In this document: in pieces, positions 42,547 to 51,819 of the stretch
Layout of the letters: every line of letters begins with the position of its first letter
Position numbering within the stretch: the first letter of the stretch is position 1
Source of the DNA: RGIG3102 sp964525015
Lineage (GTDB): Bacteria; Bacillota; Clostridia; Oscillospirales; Ruminococcaceae
Assembly: GCA_964525015.1 (NCBI GenBank)
Contig: CAZGFY010000007.1
Span: 7,990-71,989, forward strand
Reading direction: 5' to 3'
DNA: 64,000 bases
Notes under the pieces: generated by a model
The model's input: only the letters and a program-made list of their open reading frames with translations
Database searches by the model: none
Told to the model about the DNA's origin: nothing
Position numbers and translations under genes: made by a program

Positions 42547-43398
42547 ATGAAAAAACTAGTTGTTTTTAACGTTTTATTATTTTTGGTTTTAGTCGGATGT
42601 TCGCAAGATGAAATAAGTGTTGAAACTACTGCAAATGTGGGTCAAGGTGTAAACCTTGAATATTTAGAAGAAATAAACACAGCACTTACGAATAGCGAAA
42701 ATTTTGAAACTATTGAGTTAGAAAGAAATTCAAGCTTTAATCAGTCAAGTCAAAAGCATATAACATTGATTTCAAAAGGTCCGAATATGGGATATAGTTA
42801 TCCGGTGTATGAAGATGAAAGTATGATGCAGTATTATTATGGAGATATCTACATAGAAGAAGATAATTTTATTGCTTGGATTGTTTCGATGGATGATGAT
42901 AAAGAACTTACTATAATGCCTCAAGAAGAAAATTATTTTTATCTCAATGGGGAGGTTAAGTCTGATTATTTCAAAATTAGTTTATTAGAAAATCCTGAAT
43001 TTATTCAAAGTATAGAAAAGAAAGACAATGTTTATACTGTTGTGGCAAGTGATAAATATTTTGAGTACACTTTAGAAGAAACGATTAAAAATATACAAGA
43101 AATAACCGACAAGGCTCCAGAAGACGGTAAAGAATCAGCACAAGCAAGTGCTAATCAGTTTATAGAATACAATCAAAATTTAGAAGAACAAAAATTAACG
43201 ATTGAAATAATAGTTGAGAACGATATGGTTGTGAGCTACTATGCTCTATCTAGTATGATGGCACCACAATATACCAATGATTTTAAAGTAACTAAAAAAA
43301 AATACTATTCAGAAACTGGTAGTAAAATAGAGATAATCCGATTTAATGATGAAGAAATAAGAAACGAAATCTTAAAAGTTTATGATATGTATAAATAA
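42547..43398 (+). CDS. Lipoprotein B', paralogue of B (tandem pair copy 2)
   Basis: A 283-residue lipoprotein, MKKLVVFNVLLFLVLVGC with Cys18. It shares YLEEINTALTNSENFETIEL, SIEKKDNVYTVVASDKYFEYT, an ALSSMMAPQYT block and the identical C-terminus with B; the middle is diverged. Start ATG 42547 has GGAGGA upstream; ATG 42532 overlaps it. It is 119 bp after A'. Probably works with A' outside the cell; function unknown. Confidence 0.72.
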   Translation: MKKLVVFNVLLFLVLVGCSQDEISVETTANVGQGVNLEYLEEINTALTNSENFETIELERNSSFNQSSQKHITLISKGPNMGYSYPVYEDESMMQYYYGDIYIEEDNFIAWIVSMDDDKELTIMPQEENYFYLNGEVKSDYFKISLLENPEFIQSIEKKDNVYTVVASDKYFEYTLEETIKNIQEITDKAPEDGKESAQASANQFIEYNQNLEEQKLTIEIIVENDMVVSYYALSSMMAPQYTNDFKVTKKKYYSETGSKIEIIRFNDEEIRNEILKVYDMYK

Positions 43399-43468
43399 TG
43401 CTAAAAAAGAGTGGCGAAAGTCACTCTTTTTTCATATAATAATTTAATAAATAAAAGAAAGGGCGAAA
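43340..43468 (+). repeat. 128/129-bp repeat, copy 2 (B' 3' end and terminator)
   Basis: Second copy of 41083-41210, with one C/T change and one additional A in the terminator. Here it leads on into gene C, so this copy has the ancestral right-hand junction. Confidence 0.95.
43403..43433 (+). terminator. Terminator after B'
   Basis: AAAAAAGAGTG pairs with CACTCTTTTTT around GCGAAAGT. Same hairpin as after B, one A longer. Confidence 0.88.
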
Positions 43469-43471
43469 GAT

Positions 43472-43771
43472 ATGTTTTATCATTTATTAAATATTATATA
43501 CGCAGCCTTTTTTACGCTAGGGGTTTATTTTGTGTTTGAGATGATTTTAAAATCTTTTCAAAAGCAAAATATTCCAAAATCTATAACGATAATTTTAGAG
43601 GAAACAGAAAAAGAAACAAATAGAAATATAAGATTTTTAAAGAGTAATTTAATAAATCATAATATAGTTTTAATTTCTTATAAAGAAAATGATGAAGATA
43701 AAGAGATAAAAAGAATAAAAAAAGAAGATTTACACAAATTTATCTTAAATGAATTATTTACAAATACCTAG
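43472..43771 (+). CDS. Small membrane-anchored protein, unknown (gene C)
   Basis: A 99-residue protein with one N-terminal transmembrane helix (about residues 4-27, IIYAAFFTLGVYFVFEMIL) and a charged cytoplasmic tail rich in Lys and Glu. AGAAAGGGCG precedes the ATG. It lies between the B' terminator and recD2, 73 bp away. I do not recognise it. It marks the right border of the variable A-B locus; the bases just before its start are what was fused to metK at 41205. Confidence 0.65.
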   Translation: MFYHLLNIIYAAFFTLGVYFVFEMILKSFQKQNIPKSITIILEETEKETNRNIRFLKSNLINHNIVLISYKENDEDKEIKRIKKEDLHKFILNELFTNT

Positions 43772-43844
43772 AATTAGCTTATAATATATAGGATATAGGC
43801 ATATTTAAGCTTATATTAATCATTTTTTATAAAGAGAGATAATT

Positions 43845-46049
43845 TTGCAGGAACTTTTAAAGCTAGAAGGCGATATAGTTAATATAACTTTTAGAAGTAG
43901 CGAAACTGGATTTACTGTTTTAGAACTTCTATCAGGTGATGAATATATAACAGCAGTAGGCGAGATGGCAGAAGTAGCAGCAGGACAAAAACTTGTGGTT
44001 TTTGGCTCCTATGTAAGCCATCCTTCTTTTGGTATGCAATTTAAAATCCAAAGCTATGAAGTTGTTTTTCCATCTAGCGTTAATGCGATACTTACATATC
44101 TTTCAAGTGGGATTATTAAAGGGATAGGCCCTGTGACAGCTAAAAGAATAGTTGACACCTTTTTAGAAGACACTTTTTTAATACTAGACGCTCACCCTGA
44201 AAAACTAGGCGAGATTAAAGGGTTATCCTATAAAAAGGCGCTTGAAATACAAAGCGAATTTAAAAGAATATATGGAGTACAAGATGCAATAAGGGAATTT
44301 TCAGCGTTTGATATCAGTGCTTCTGAGGCTATAAATTTATACACTCAGTATGGCGCAGATGTTGTTGTGAAAATTAAAGAAAATCCGTATTTAATCTGCT
44401 TTGCGCCTTGCTTTCTTCCTTTTGAAAAGGCAGAAGAAATTGCAAACACCCTAACTTTTGAGTATGATGCAAAAGAAAGAATAGACGGTGCAGTTTTATA
44501 TGTTTTAAATCACAACACCCAAAAAGGACACACCTGTGTGCCAAGAAAAAAACTTATAAAAACTGTTTCGGCTTTTATATCTGTTGAAGAGGATAAAATT
44601 GATAGCTATATAAATGAGATGCTAGATGAAAATAAAATTATCTTAGAAGAAATTAATAGCGAAGAATTTATTTTTATTCCAGAATTATATTCAGCTGAAA
44701 TGATAGGTGCACAAAAGATTTGCGATTTGCTTTATAGAAAGGTGAGAGCGTATGAAAATTTTGAAGAAAAGATAAAAGATATTCAGTTTCTTCATAATAT
44801 TCAGTATGCACCACTTCAAATTAAAGCTATAAAAACAGTTTTGGAAAATAATGTTTGCGTTATAACAGGCGGTCCTGGTACTGGTAAAACAACCTTGGTT
44901 AAAGGGATAATCAGCCTTTTTGAATCAAGGGCAGATAGAGTTTTTTTATGTGCGCCAACTGGGAGGGCTGCAAAAAGACTTAGCGAATTATCAAAAAAAG
45001 AGGCAAAAACAATTCATCGTTTATTAGGGTGCGAAAAAAGTGGGCGAGATGGCGTTAAATTTTCAAAGAATATGGAAAGTCCGCTTGATTGTGAAGTGCT
45101 AATTGTTGATGAATTTTCAATGGTGGACACTCTTTTATTCAGCCATTTAATAACGGCTGTTAAAGAAAACACAAGGGTAATTTTAGTTGGAGATTATAAT
45201 CAGCTTCCAGCCGTTGGGGCAGGGAATATTTTAAAAGATTTAATTCAAAGTAATATAGTTCCAAAAGTGGAGCTCACTGAGATATTTCGCCAAGCTAGAG
45301 AGAGCGATATAATAGTTAATGCTCACTCAATTAATAATGGAGAAATCCCAAAAACAACTAAAAAGCAATCCGATTATTATTTTATTAGCAGTAATGAAAT
45401 GAATGCTGGAAATCTTATTTCGGATTTAATAACTCAAAGACTTCCAAAGGCATATGGATTTGATACAAATGAAGATATACAAATTCTTTCTCCATCAAGA
45501 AAAAAACGAGGTGGAACTCAAAATCTAAATGCTATTTTACAAGAGGTTATTAATCCGGAAAATAATTCTAAACATCAAATAAAAATAAACGGGATAACCT
45601 ATCGCGTGGGCGATAAAGTTATGCAAACTAAGAATAATTATGATATTCAATACACTAAAGACGATGGCGAAAATGAAACAGGGGTTTTTAATGGTGATAT
45701 TGGGTATATAATATCAATAGATAAGTTTAATAGGGAATTAAAAGTTAGGATTGAAGATAAGGTTTATGATTATCAGGGCGAAGATATACAGCAATTAGAG
45801 CACGCGTGGGTGATAACAGTGCATAAAAGCCAAGGCTGTGAATTTAAAGCTGTTATATTAAGTATTCCAGACACTGTAAAAGAACTTCAATATAGAAACC
45901 TACTTTATACAGCATTTACAAGGGCAAAAGAGCTTTTAATAGTGGTTGGTAAACCTGAAATTTTATCTAATATGGTTAAAAATAATAAAACTCAATTAAG
46001 ATATTCTGCGATAAAACATTTTATGACGGAGTATTATTATGTTGATTAA
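43845..46049 (+). CDS. recD2: ATP-dependent RecD2-like DNA helicase
   Basis: A 734-residue superfamily 1B helicase, 5'-3' polarity. An N-terminal OB-like part (LEGDIVNITFRSSETGFTVLEL) and helix-hairpin-helix segments (GIIKGIGPVTAKRIVDTF) distinguish RecD2 from RecBCD RecD. Motif I GGPGTGKTTLVKG, motif II VLIVDEFSMVDTLL, QLPAVGAGNIL and the C-terminal AWVITVHKSQGCEF and YTAFTRAKELLI are intact. The start is TTG 43845, after an AGAGAGA site. It overlaps comF by 11 bp. Role: DNA repair and replication fork processing. Confidence 0.95.
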   Translation: MQELLKLEGDIVNITFRSSETGFTVLELLSGDEYITAVGEMAEVAAGQKLVVFGSYVSHPSFGMQFKIQSYEVVFPSSVNAILTYLSSGIIKGIGPVTAKRIVDTFLEDTFLILDAHPEKLGEIKGLSYKKALEIQSEFKRIYGVQDAIREFSAFDISASEAINLYTQYGADVVVKIKENPYLICFAPCFLPFEKAEEIANTLTFEYDAKERIDGAVLYVLNHNTQKGHTCVPRKKLIKTVSAFISVEEDKIDSYINEMLDENKIILEEINSEEFIFIPELYSAEMIGAQKICDLLYRKVRAYENFEEKIKDIQFLHNIQYAPLQIKAIKTVLENNVCVITGGPGTGKTTLVKGIISLFESRADRVFLCAPTGRAAKRLSELSKKEAKTIHRLLGCEKSGRDGVKFSKNMESPLDCEVLIVDEFSMVDTLLFSHLITAVKENTRVILVGDYNQLPAVGAGNILKDLIQSNIVPKVELTEIFRQARESDIIVNAHSINNGEIPKTTKKQSDYYFISSNEMNAGNLISDLITQRLPKAYGFDTNEDIQILSPSRKKRGGTQNLNAILQEVINPENNSKHQIKINGITYRVGDKVMQTKNNYDIQYTKDDGENETGVFNGDIGYIISIDKFNRELKVRIEDKVYDYQGEDIQQLEHAWVITVHKSQGCEFKAVILSIPDTVKELQYRNLLYTAFTRAKELLIVVGKPEILSNMVKNNKTQLRYSAIKHFMTEYYYVD

Positions 46050-46686
46050 TTTTATTAAAAGTTTAGTTGTGCCAAATAGGTGCCCAGCTTGCCAAAAATT
46101 TATAGAAAATGAAGAAAATATCTGCTTTGATTGTAAAGAAGATATAAAAAATCAAAAGGTGCATTCTTTAGATAAGAAGATAGAATTTTCAAATAAGGTG
46201 TATTCATCATACTATTACTATGGTAAAATAAGAGATATTGTGCTTTTTGCAAAGTATAAATCGCCTATATATTTTACGAAGTTTTTTATTGATAATGTTG
46301 GGAATGATATATTAAACCTTATAAAAGAAAATGATATAGATTATGTTATATCTGCCCCTTTTCATAAATCAAAGCTTTATAAATATGAGTATGATTTACC
46401 TAGCGAAATACTAAAATCGCTATCTGAAAAATTAAATGTAAAAACAATTGATGCAGTAAGAAAAAATGTAAAAACTCAAAAGCAACAAGATTTAAGCGAA
46501 GAAGAAAGAAAAGTAAATCTTATTAATGCATTTTTAGTTATAAAAGATATTAAAGATAAAAATATCCTACTGCTTGATGATATAATAACAACAGGAAACA
46601 CAATTTCTCAGCTTTCTTTAGTTTTAAAAGAAGCAGGGGCAAACAAGGTTATAGCATATAGCTTTGCAATAAGAAAGGAAGAATAA
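46039..46686 (+). CDS. comF: ComF family phosphoribosyltransferase-like protein
   Basis: A 215-residue protein with an N-terminal zinc finger (CPACQKFIENEENICFDCK, about residues 14-32) and a PRTase domain whose PRPP loop is NILLLDDIITTGNTIS. This is the ComF/GntX family, tied to DNA uptake and late competence in naturally transformable species; many non-competent Clostridia also keep it. It overlaps recD2 by 11 bp and is two bases from the mreB-like gene, so the three are one operon. Confidence 0.9.
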   Translation: MLINFIKSLVVPNRCPACQKFIENEENICFDCKEDIKNQKVHSLDKKIEFSNKVYSSYYYYGKIRDIVLFAKYKSPIYFTKFFIDNVGNDILNLIKENDIDYVISAPFHKSKLYKYEYDLPSEILKSLSEKLNVKTIDAVRKNVKTQKQQDLSEEERKVNLINAFLVIKDIKDKNILLLDDIITTGNTISQLSLVLKEAGANKVIAYSFAIRKEE

Positions 46687-46688
46687 AA

Positions 46689-47708
46689 ATGGCAAATAAT
46701 GATATAGGAATAGATTTAGGAACCACCAAAATAATGATATACGTTGATGGTGAAATAGTTTTAAATGAGCCGAGTGTTGTGGCTTATGATTCAAAAACAG
46801 GCGAGCCAATCGCATTTGGAAATGAAGCTTTTTCAATGGTTGGCAGAACTAATAATAAAATTTCAATTGAGTATCCATTAATTGATGGAGTTATCTCAAA
46901 CTACACACTAACTAAAGAAATGGTACGCCATTTTATTTTAAAAACTCATAAATCAAAAATAGTAAAGCCTAGAGTTTGTATCTGTATTCCCTCTGCCGTA
47001 ACTGGTATAGAAGAAAACGCAGTTGTCGACGCTGCTATGAGTGCTGGCGCAAGACAGGTTTTCTTAATAGAAGAGCCAATTGCAGCGGCTATTGGAATGG
47101 GAATTGATGTTTTAAAAGCAAGAGGAAATATGATAGTTGATATCGGTGGTGGTACAACGGATATTGCGGTTGTTTCGCTTGGTGGTATTGTTTGCTCAAA
47201 ATCAATAAAAGTTGCAGGAAACACATTTGATAGAGAAATTATAAAAACGCTAAAATCAAAATTCAGCTTTTTAATTGGACAAAAAACAGCTACATTACTA
47301 AAACATGAAACAGCTAACTGTATTGATGATGGCGAAGTGAATACATTTGAAGTTAAAGGGATAGATTTAGTTAAACGTCTACCAAAACGACTAGAACTTA
47401 ACACAACTCAAATTTACCCAATTATTCAGCCTATAATCGAAGATATGCTTTCTGCTATAAAACAAGTTTTAGAAATAACTCCACCAGAACTTTCAGGGGA
47501 TATATATGATAACGGCATTATTTTAACTGGTGCTGGTGCAAAAATTAAAAACCTTGATAAATTTCTTTCAGAACACTTAGGAATTAAAGTTGTTTTAGCG
47601 CAAGAAAGCGAAAACTGCGTTGCACTAGGGACTGGGAAATCCTTTGATTTTGAAGGAGAACTAGAATCAGGCTTTAGAAATGTAACTCCAGGATTATATA
47701 ATAAATAA
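46689..47708 (+). CDS. mreB: MreB/Mbl family rod-shape protein
   Basis: A 339-residue actin-like ATPase that guides cell-wall synthesis. DIGIDLGTTKIMIYVDG is the phosphate-1 motif, PRVCICIPSAVTGIEENAVVDAAMSAGA, EEPIAAAIGMGID and the phosphate-2 motif NMIVDIGGGTTDIAVVSLGG follow, and GIILTGAGAKIKNLDKFL is the adenosine motif. mreC and mreD are not next to it, so it is an Mbl-like or solo paralogue. AGGAAGAAT precedes the ATG. Confidence 0.93.
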   Translation: MANNDIGIDLGTTKIMIYVDGEIVLNEPSVVAYDSKTGEPIAFGNEAFSMVGRTNNKISIEYPLIDGVISNYTLTKEMVRHFILKTHKSKIVKPRVCICIPSAVTGIEENAVVDAAMSAGARQVFLIEEPIAAAIGMGIDVLKARGNMIVDIGGGTTDIAVVSLGGIVCSKSIKVAGNTFDREIIKTLKSKFSFLIGQKTATLLKHETANCIDDGEVNTFEVKGIDLVKRLPKRLELNTTQIYPIIQPIIEDMLSAIKQVLEITPPELSGDIYDNGIILTGAGAKIKNLDKFLSEHLGIKVVLAQESENCVALGTGKSFDFEGELESGFRNVTPGLYNK

Positions 47709-47716
47709 TAATAGCT

Positions 47717-47749
47717 AAAAAATAGTAGTGAGAACTGCTATTTTTTTTG
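47717..47749 (+). terminator. Terminator of recD2-comF-mreB
   Basis: AAAAAATAGTAGT pairs with ACTGCTATTTTTT (one wobble), loop GAGA, T8 tract. Confidence 0.88.
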
Positions 47750-47907
47750 TGACTAAAACACTAGGAAAGTTTTATAAAATATGATATACTAATAAAGTAT
47801 ATGTTTATATTATTGTTTAAGATAATATAATTATAAAACTATGGTAATGAATATTGTTAATATCATTTTGAGATATCAAAAAATTAGTTTAAGGAAAACA
47901 TAAAATA

Positions 47908-50274
47908 ATGGAAAAATATATAAAGCTCAGAAAAGAATATATAAATCAGCAATTTGAGCATTTAAATGAAATGCAAAGGCAGGCTGTTTTTAAAATTAAG
48001 GGCGCTGTTTTAATTCTAGCAGGGGCTGGAAGTGGTAAAACAAGCGTTTTAATAAACAGGATATCTAATATGGTTCGCTTTGGGGATAGCTATAATGTAG
48101 AGTATTTTCCGTTTGATTGCCCAGAAGCTGTTTTAAATTCTTTAGAAAAAGCAGTTGAAAATAAAACAAAGCTTTCTTTTTCGCAAGAAGAAATGATTTC
48201 GGCAAATAGAATTCGCCCTTATAATATCCTAGCCATAACCTTTACGAATAAGGCAGCAGGAGAATTAAAACAAAGGCTAGAAACTTCGCTCGGCGAATAT
48301 TCATACGATGTTATGGCGAGCACTTTTCACTCATTATGCGTTAGAATTTTAAGAAAATACGCAACTACTCTTGGATATAATCAAAATTTTACTATCTACG
48401 ATTCAGACGACCAGAAAAGAATTGTTAGAGAAATAATGAAGGATTTAAATATTGATGATAAGTTTATTCAAATAAAAACAGTTATTAGTAGAATGTCGGG
48501 ATATAAAGATAAACTAATATCACCACAAAAGGCAGAAGAATATGCAAGTAATATTCACGAAAAACAGATAGTTGCTTGCTATAATGAGTATCAAAAAAGA
48601 TTAAAATCTGCAAGCGCATTTGATTTTGATGATTTAATTTATAAAACAGTTGAGCTATTTTCAAAAAATGAAGAAGCCCTGCTTTTTTATCAAAATAGAT
48701 ATAAATATATAATGGTTGATGAATATCAAGACACTTCAACGGCGCAGTTTGAATTAGTTCGCCTATTGAGTATGGGGCATAATAATATATGCGTTGTTGG
48801 GGATGATGACCAAAGTATTTATCGTTTTCGAGGGGCAACTATTGAAAATATCTTAAATTTTGAAAATCAATTCCAAGATACATTCACAATAAAGCTTGAA
48901 GAAAATTATCGCTCAACTTCAAATATTTTAAATGCTGCAAACTCTGTTATACAAAATAATAAAGGCAGAAAAGGCAAAACCTTATGGACGCAAAAGGAAG
49001 ATGGCGAAAAGGTTTGCATTTATAATTTTGAAAGAGAGTTTGATGAAAGTGCGAATGTTGTATCACAAATATTTGAAAATATAAAAAATGGTGCAAAACT
49101 ATCCGATCACGCTGTTTTATACAGAATGAATATGCAATCTTCCTTAGTGGAAAATGCACTAGCTAGAAATGGCTTAGCTTATAAAGTTATCGGTGGGCAA
49201 AGATTCTATGATAGAGCAGAAATTAAGGATTTAACAGCGTATATGAACATAATTGTAAATCCTAGTGATGATTTAAGATTAAAAAGAATTATAAACACGC
49301 CAACGAGAAAAATAGGCGCTACCACTATTCAAAAAATTCAAGATATCGCGACTGAAAAAGGGATATCGATGATTGAAGTACTATATAATATGTATGAATA
49401 TCCATCACTTTCAAAATCTCTAAATGCACTAAACAACTTTTTAATGATTTATAAAAGTCTTCAAGAATTATACAAAACAAGGCCACTTGAAGATTTTATT
49501 CCTAATTTAATTAAGATAACTGGATATGAAAATATGCTTATCGAAATGGGAGAAGACGGAAAAACTAGACTTGAAAATATAGGGCAGTTAGATTCTAATA
49601 TTAAAGCTTATGTAGACCAATATAAAGAAGAGGCAACTCTTGCATCATTTTTAGAAGAAGTTAGCTTAATAAGCGATTTAGATAGGCTAGATAGAGATGC
49701 CGACGCAGTAACTTTAATGACGATTCACTCTTCTAAAGGCTTAGAATTTCCTTATGTATTTTTAGTTGGCGTTGAAGAAGGGATATTCCCTGGCGAGCAA
49801 TCAAAATATAATAATGATGATTTAGAGGAAGAGCGCCGTTTATTTTACGTTGCAGTTACTCGTGCAGAAAAGGAAATTTATATTTCACACTGCAATGAAA
49901 GAATGGTTTTTGGGCAAACTAAAAGGCCACTTCGCTCAAGATTTTTAGAAGAAGTAGATAAGGATGTTTGCGAAGAAATCGATAGAAATCCAAATAGAAC
50001 AACTGTTAATCTGTTTTCAAAACCTAGTGTTTCAGCAAAAACTCAAAGCTTTAATAATCAATCAACAATTAAAGGGGCAGGGGAAAAACCGCCTGTTAAA
50101 ATTAATAAAGATTTTGATATTGGAGATAGAGTTTTGCATAAGGCTTTTGGCGAGGGTACTGTTTTAAAAATAACCCCACTTGCAAACGATGCTATGCTAG
50201 AAATAGATTTTGGTAGTAAAGGCAAGAAAAAAATTATGGTGAACTACACACCGATAACTAAAATTGAGGGATAA
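47908..50274 (+). CDS. pcrA: ATP-dependent DNA helicase PcrA/UvrD
   Basis: A 788-residue superfamily 1A 3'-5' helicase. Motifs: LNEMQRQAV (Q), LILAGAGSGKTSVLINR (I), ILAITFTNKAAGEL (Ia), YIMVDEYQDTS (II), VVGDDDQSIYRFRGA (III), LEENYRST (IV), VTLMTIHSSKGLEFPYVFLVG (V) and ERRLFYVAVTRAEKEIY (VI). The C-terminal 55 residues (FDIGDRVLHKAFGEGTVLKI) are the PcrA Tudor-like domain that binds RNA polymerase. A 30-residue insert after motif I (AVENKTKLSFSQEEMIS) is longer than usual. It acts in repair, rolling-circle replication and removal of stalled polymerase. Confidence 0.96.
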   Translation: MEKYIKLRKEYINQQFEHLNEMQRQAVFKIKGAVLILAGAGSGKTSVLINRISNMVRFGDSYNVEYFPFDCPEAVLNSLEKAVENKTKLSFSQEEMISANRIRPYNILAITFTNKAAGELKQRLETSLGEYSYDVMASTFHSLCVRILRKYATTLGYNQNFTIYDSDDQKRIVREIMKDLNIDDKFIQIKTVISRMSGYKDKLISPQKAEEYASNIHEKQIVACYNEYQKRLKSASAFDFDDLIYKTVELFSKNEEALLFYQNRYKYIMVDEYQDTSTAQFELVRLLSMGHNNICVVGDDDQSIYRFRGATIENILNFENQFQDTFTIKLEENYRSTSNILNAANSVIQNNKGRKGKTLWTQKEDGEKVCIYNFEREFDESANVVSQIFENIKNGAKLSDHAVLYRMNMQSSLVENALARNGLAYKVIGGQRFYDRAEIKDLTAYMNIIVNPSDDLRLKRIINTPTRKIGATTIQKIQDIATEKGISMIEVLYNMYEYPSLSKSLNALNNFLMIYKSLQELYKTRPLEDFIPNLIKITGYENMLIEMGEDGKTRLENIGQLDSNIKAYVDQYKEEATLASFLEEVSLISDLDRLDRDADAVTLMTIHSSKGLEFPYVFLVGVEEGIFPGEQSKYNNDDLEEERRLFYVAVTRAEKEIYISHCNERMVFGQTKRPLRSRFLEEVDKDVCEEIDRNPNRTTVNLFSKPSVSAKTQSFNNQSTIKGAGEKPPVKINKDFDIGDRVLHKAFGEGTVLKITPLANDAMLEIDFGSKGKKKIMVNYTPITKIEG

Positions 50275-50338
50275 TTATTAAAAATTATATGTAAAAAAGT
50301 AATATAAGGCTTAAAAAGAGAAAGGAAATGTTATATTT

Positions 50339-51112
50339 ATGATGAAAGTTCAGTTATTAACCTATACACAAAATCCAGAAAAGGTGGTTGCAGCGGCGGC
50401 AAAATTATGCTACTCAAATGCAAATATAGATAATTTACTAGAAGGCTTAACCGAAGAAAAAAGCAAAGATTTTGTTGAAATGCTTGCAAGCTTTGGCCAT
50501 GCTAGCCCAACAGAGCACGTTAATTTCACATTTGCAATTGAAGGCGTTTCAAGAGCTTTACTCGCTCAAATAACAAGGCATAGAATAGCATCATACTCCG
50601 TTCAAAGTCAGAGATATGTTAATTTAAAGGATTTTGAATTTGTAACCCCACCAGAAATTCAAAATGATGAAAAAGCCTTAGAAGAATTTAATAAATCAAT
50701 GGAAATGGCTGGCGAAAATTATCTAAGAGTTACAGCTTTATTAAAAGAAACTCACTTAGCTAGAATGATTGCAGAAGGAATGGATGAAAAAGCTGCAAAA
50801 AGAGCTGCTGAAAAACAAGCCTTAGAAGATGCAAGATTTATTCTGCCAAACTCCTGCACAACTAAAATGATAGTGACAATGAACACAAGAAGTTTAAATA
50901 ATTTCTTTGATCATAGATGCTGTAATAGAGCTCAATGGGAAATTCAAACTCTAGCTGATAAAATGCTAGAGTTAGTATATGAAGTGGCACCATCATTATT
51001 TGTTCGCTCAGGTGCGCCTTGCTCATACGGTCCGTGCCCAGAAGGGAAGATGACTTGTGGTAAAATGCAGGAAGTTAGAGAAAAATACAAACAAATTAAA
51101 AAACAAAAATAA
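50339..51112 (+). CDS. thyX: FAD-dependent thymidylate synthase
   Basis: A 257-residue flavin-dependent enzyme making dTMP from dUMP with methylene-THF. The ThyX motif reads RHRIASYSVQSQRY (RHRxxSxxxxSxR), with ITRHR just before and TRSLNNFFDHRCCNRAQWEI later. The N-terminus has SPTEHVNFTFAIEG. Two adjacent ATG codons (50339 and 50342) follow AGAAAGGA; either may be used. It is followed directly by a dTMP kinase, so consecutive steps of dTTP synthesis are co-expressed. No thyA is seen. Confidence 0.97.
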   Translation: MMKVQLLTYTQNPEKVVAAAAKLCYSNANIDNLLEGLTEEKSKDFVEMLASFGHASPTEHVNFTFAIEGVSRALLAQITRHRIASYSVQSQRYVNLKDFEFVTPPEIQNDEKALEEFNKSMEMAGENYLRVTALLKETHLARMIAEGMDEKAAKRAAEKQALEDARFILPNSCTTKMIVTMNTRSLNNFFDHRCCNRAQWEIQTLADKMLELVYEVAPSLFVRSGAPCSYGPCPEGKMTCGKMQEVREKYKQIKKQK

Positions 51113-51133
51113 CCTACATAAAGGAATAAATAT

Positions 51134-51796
51134 ATGGGTAAATTAATAGTTATAGAAGGGCTAGACGGCTCAGGAAAGGCAACTCAATCAAAACTTTTAG
51201 CCCAAAATTTAAAAAATCAAGGAAAAAAAGTTTTAAATATAACATTTCCTGATTATGATAGCGATTCGTCTGCTTTAGTGAAAATGTATCTTAAAGGGGA
51301 TTTTGGGGATAAGCCAAGCGATGTTAATGCTTATACGGCATCCAGCTTTTACGCTGTGGATAGATTTGCAAGCTTTAAAACTCACTGGGAGAAAATGTAT
51401 AATGATGATTATATAATTATCGCTGATAGATACACAACATCAAATGCCGTTCACCAATGCTCAAAACTTAGTGAAAATCAATGGAAAACTTTTTTAGATT
51501 GGCTATATGATTTTGAGTATAATAAAATAGGTATTCCAGAGCCAGATATGGTTGTATACCTTGATATGACGCCTAAAGTGTCGCAAGAGTTAATGACTAA
51601 GAGATATAAAGGCGATGAAACTAAAAAAGATATACACGAAAAGGATGAAATTTATTTAGATAAATCAAGAAAAGCTGCATACTTTTGCTTAAATGAGAAT
51701 TTATGGCATAAAATAGAATGTGATAATGGCAAAACAGCTTATAGCATTGAAGAAATATCTAATAAGGTTTTAAAAAAAGCGATGGAGATAATTTAA
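51134..51796 (+). CDS. tmk: Thymidylate kinase
   Basis: A 220-residue P-loop kinase for dTMP. GKLIVIEGLDGSGKATQSKLLA is the P-loop (with the Ala-Thr variant after Lys), IIADRYTTSNAVHQCSKL holds the Asp-Arg motif, and PDMVVYLDMTPKVSQELMTKR the LID region. Slightly longer than E. coli Tmk. It follows thyX by 21 bp with AAAGGAAT upstream. Confidence 0.92.
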   Translation: MGKLIVIEGLDGSGKATQSKLLAQNLKNQGKKVLNITFPDYDSDSSALVKMYLKGDFGDKPSDVNAYTASSFYAVDRFASFKTHWEKMYNDDYIIIADRYTTSNAVHQCSKLSENQWKTFLDWLYDFEYNKIGIPEPDMVVYLDMTPKVSQELMTKRYKGDETKKDIHEKDEIYLDKSRKAAYFCLNENLWHKIECDNGKTAYSIEEISNKVLKKAMEII

Positions 51797-51819
51797 AAAA
51801 GGAAAGGAATGAATATCTT

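Noticed and set aside
38972..43468. Integrative element using the metK 3' end as attachment site
   Set aside because: A duplicated gene 3' end fits the pattern, but the 2.2-kb unit has no integrase, recombinase or transposase, the repeat is very long (392 bp), and the junction is a 6-bp microhomology shared with the gene C leader.
46946..47404. 152-codon antisense frame within the mreB-like gene
   Set aside because: Complementary to conserved MreB motifs; no start context. A shadow frame. The same holds for frames at 3802-4101 (-), 36149-36580 (+) and 48485-48838 (-).
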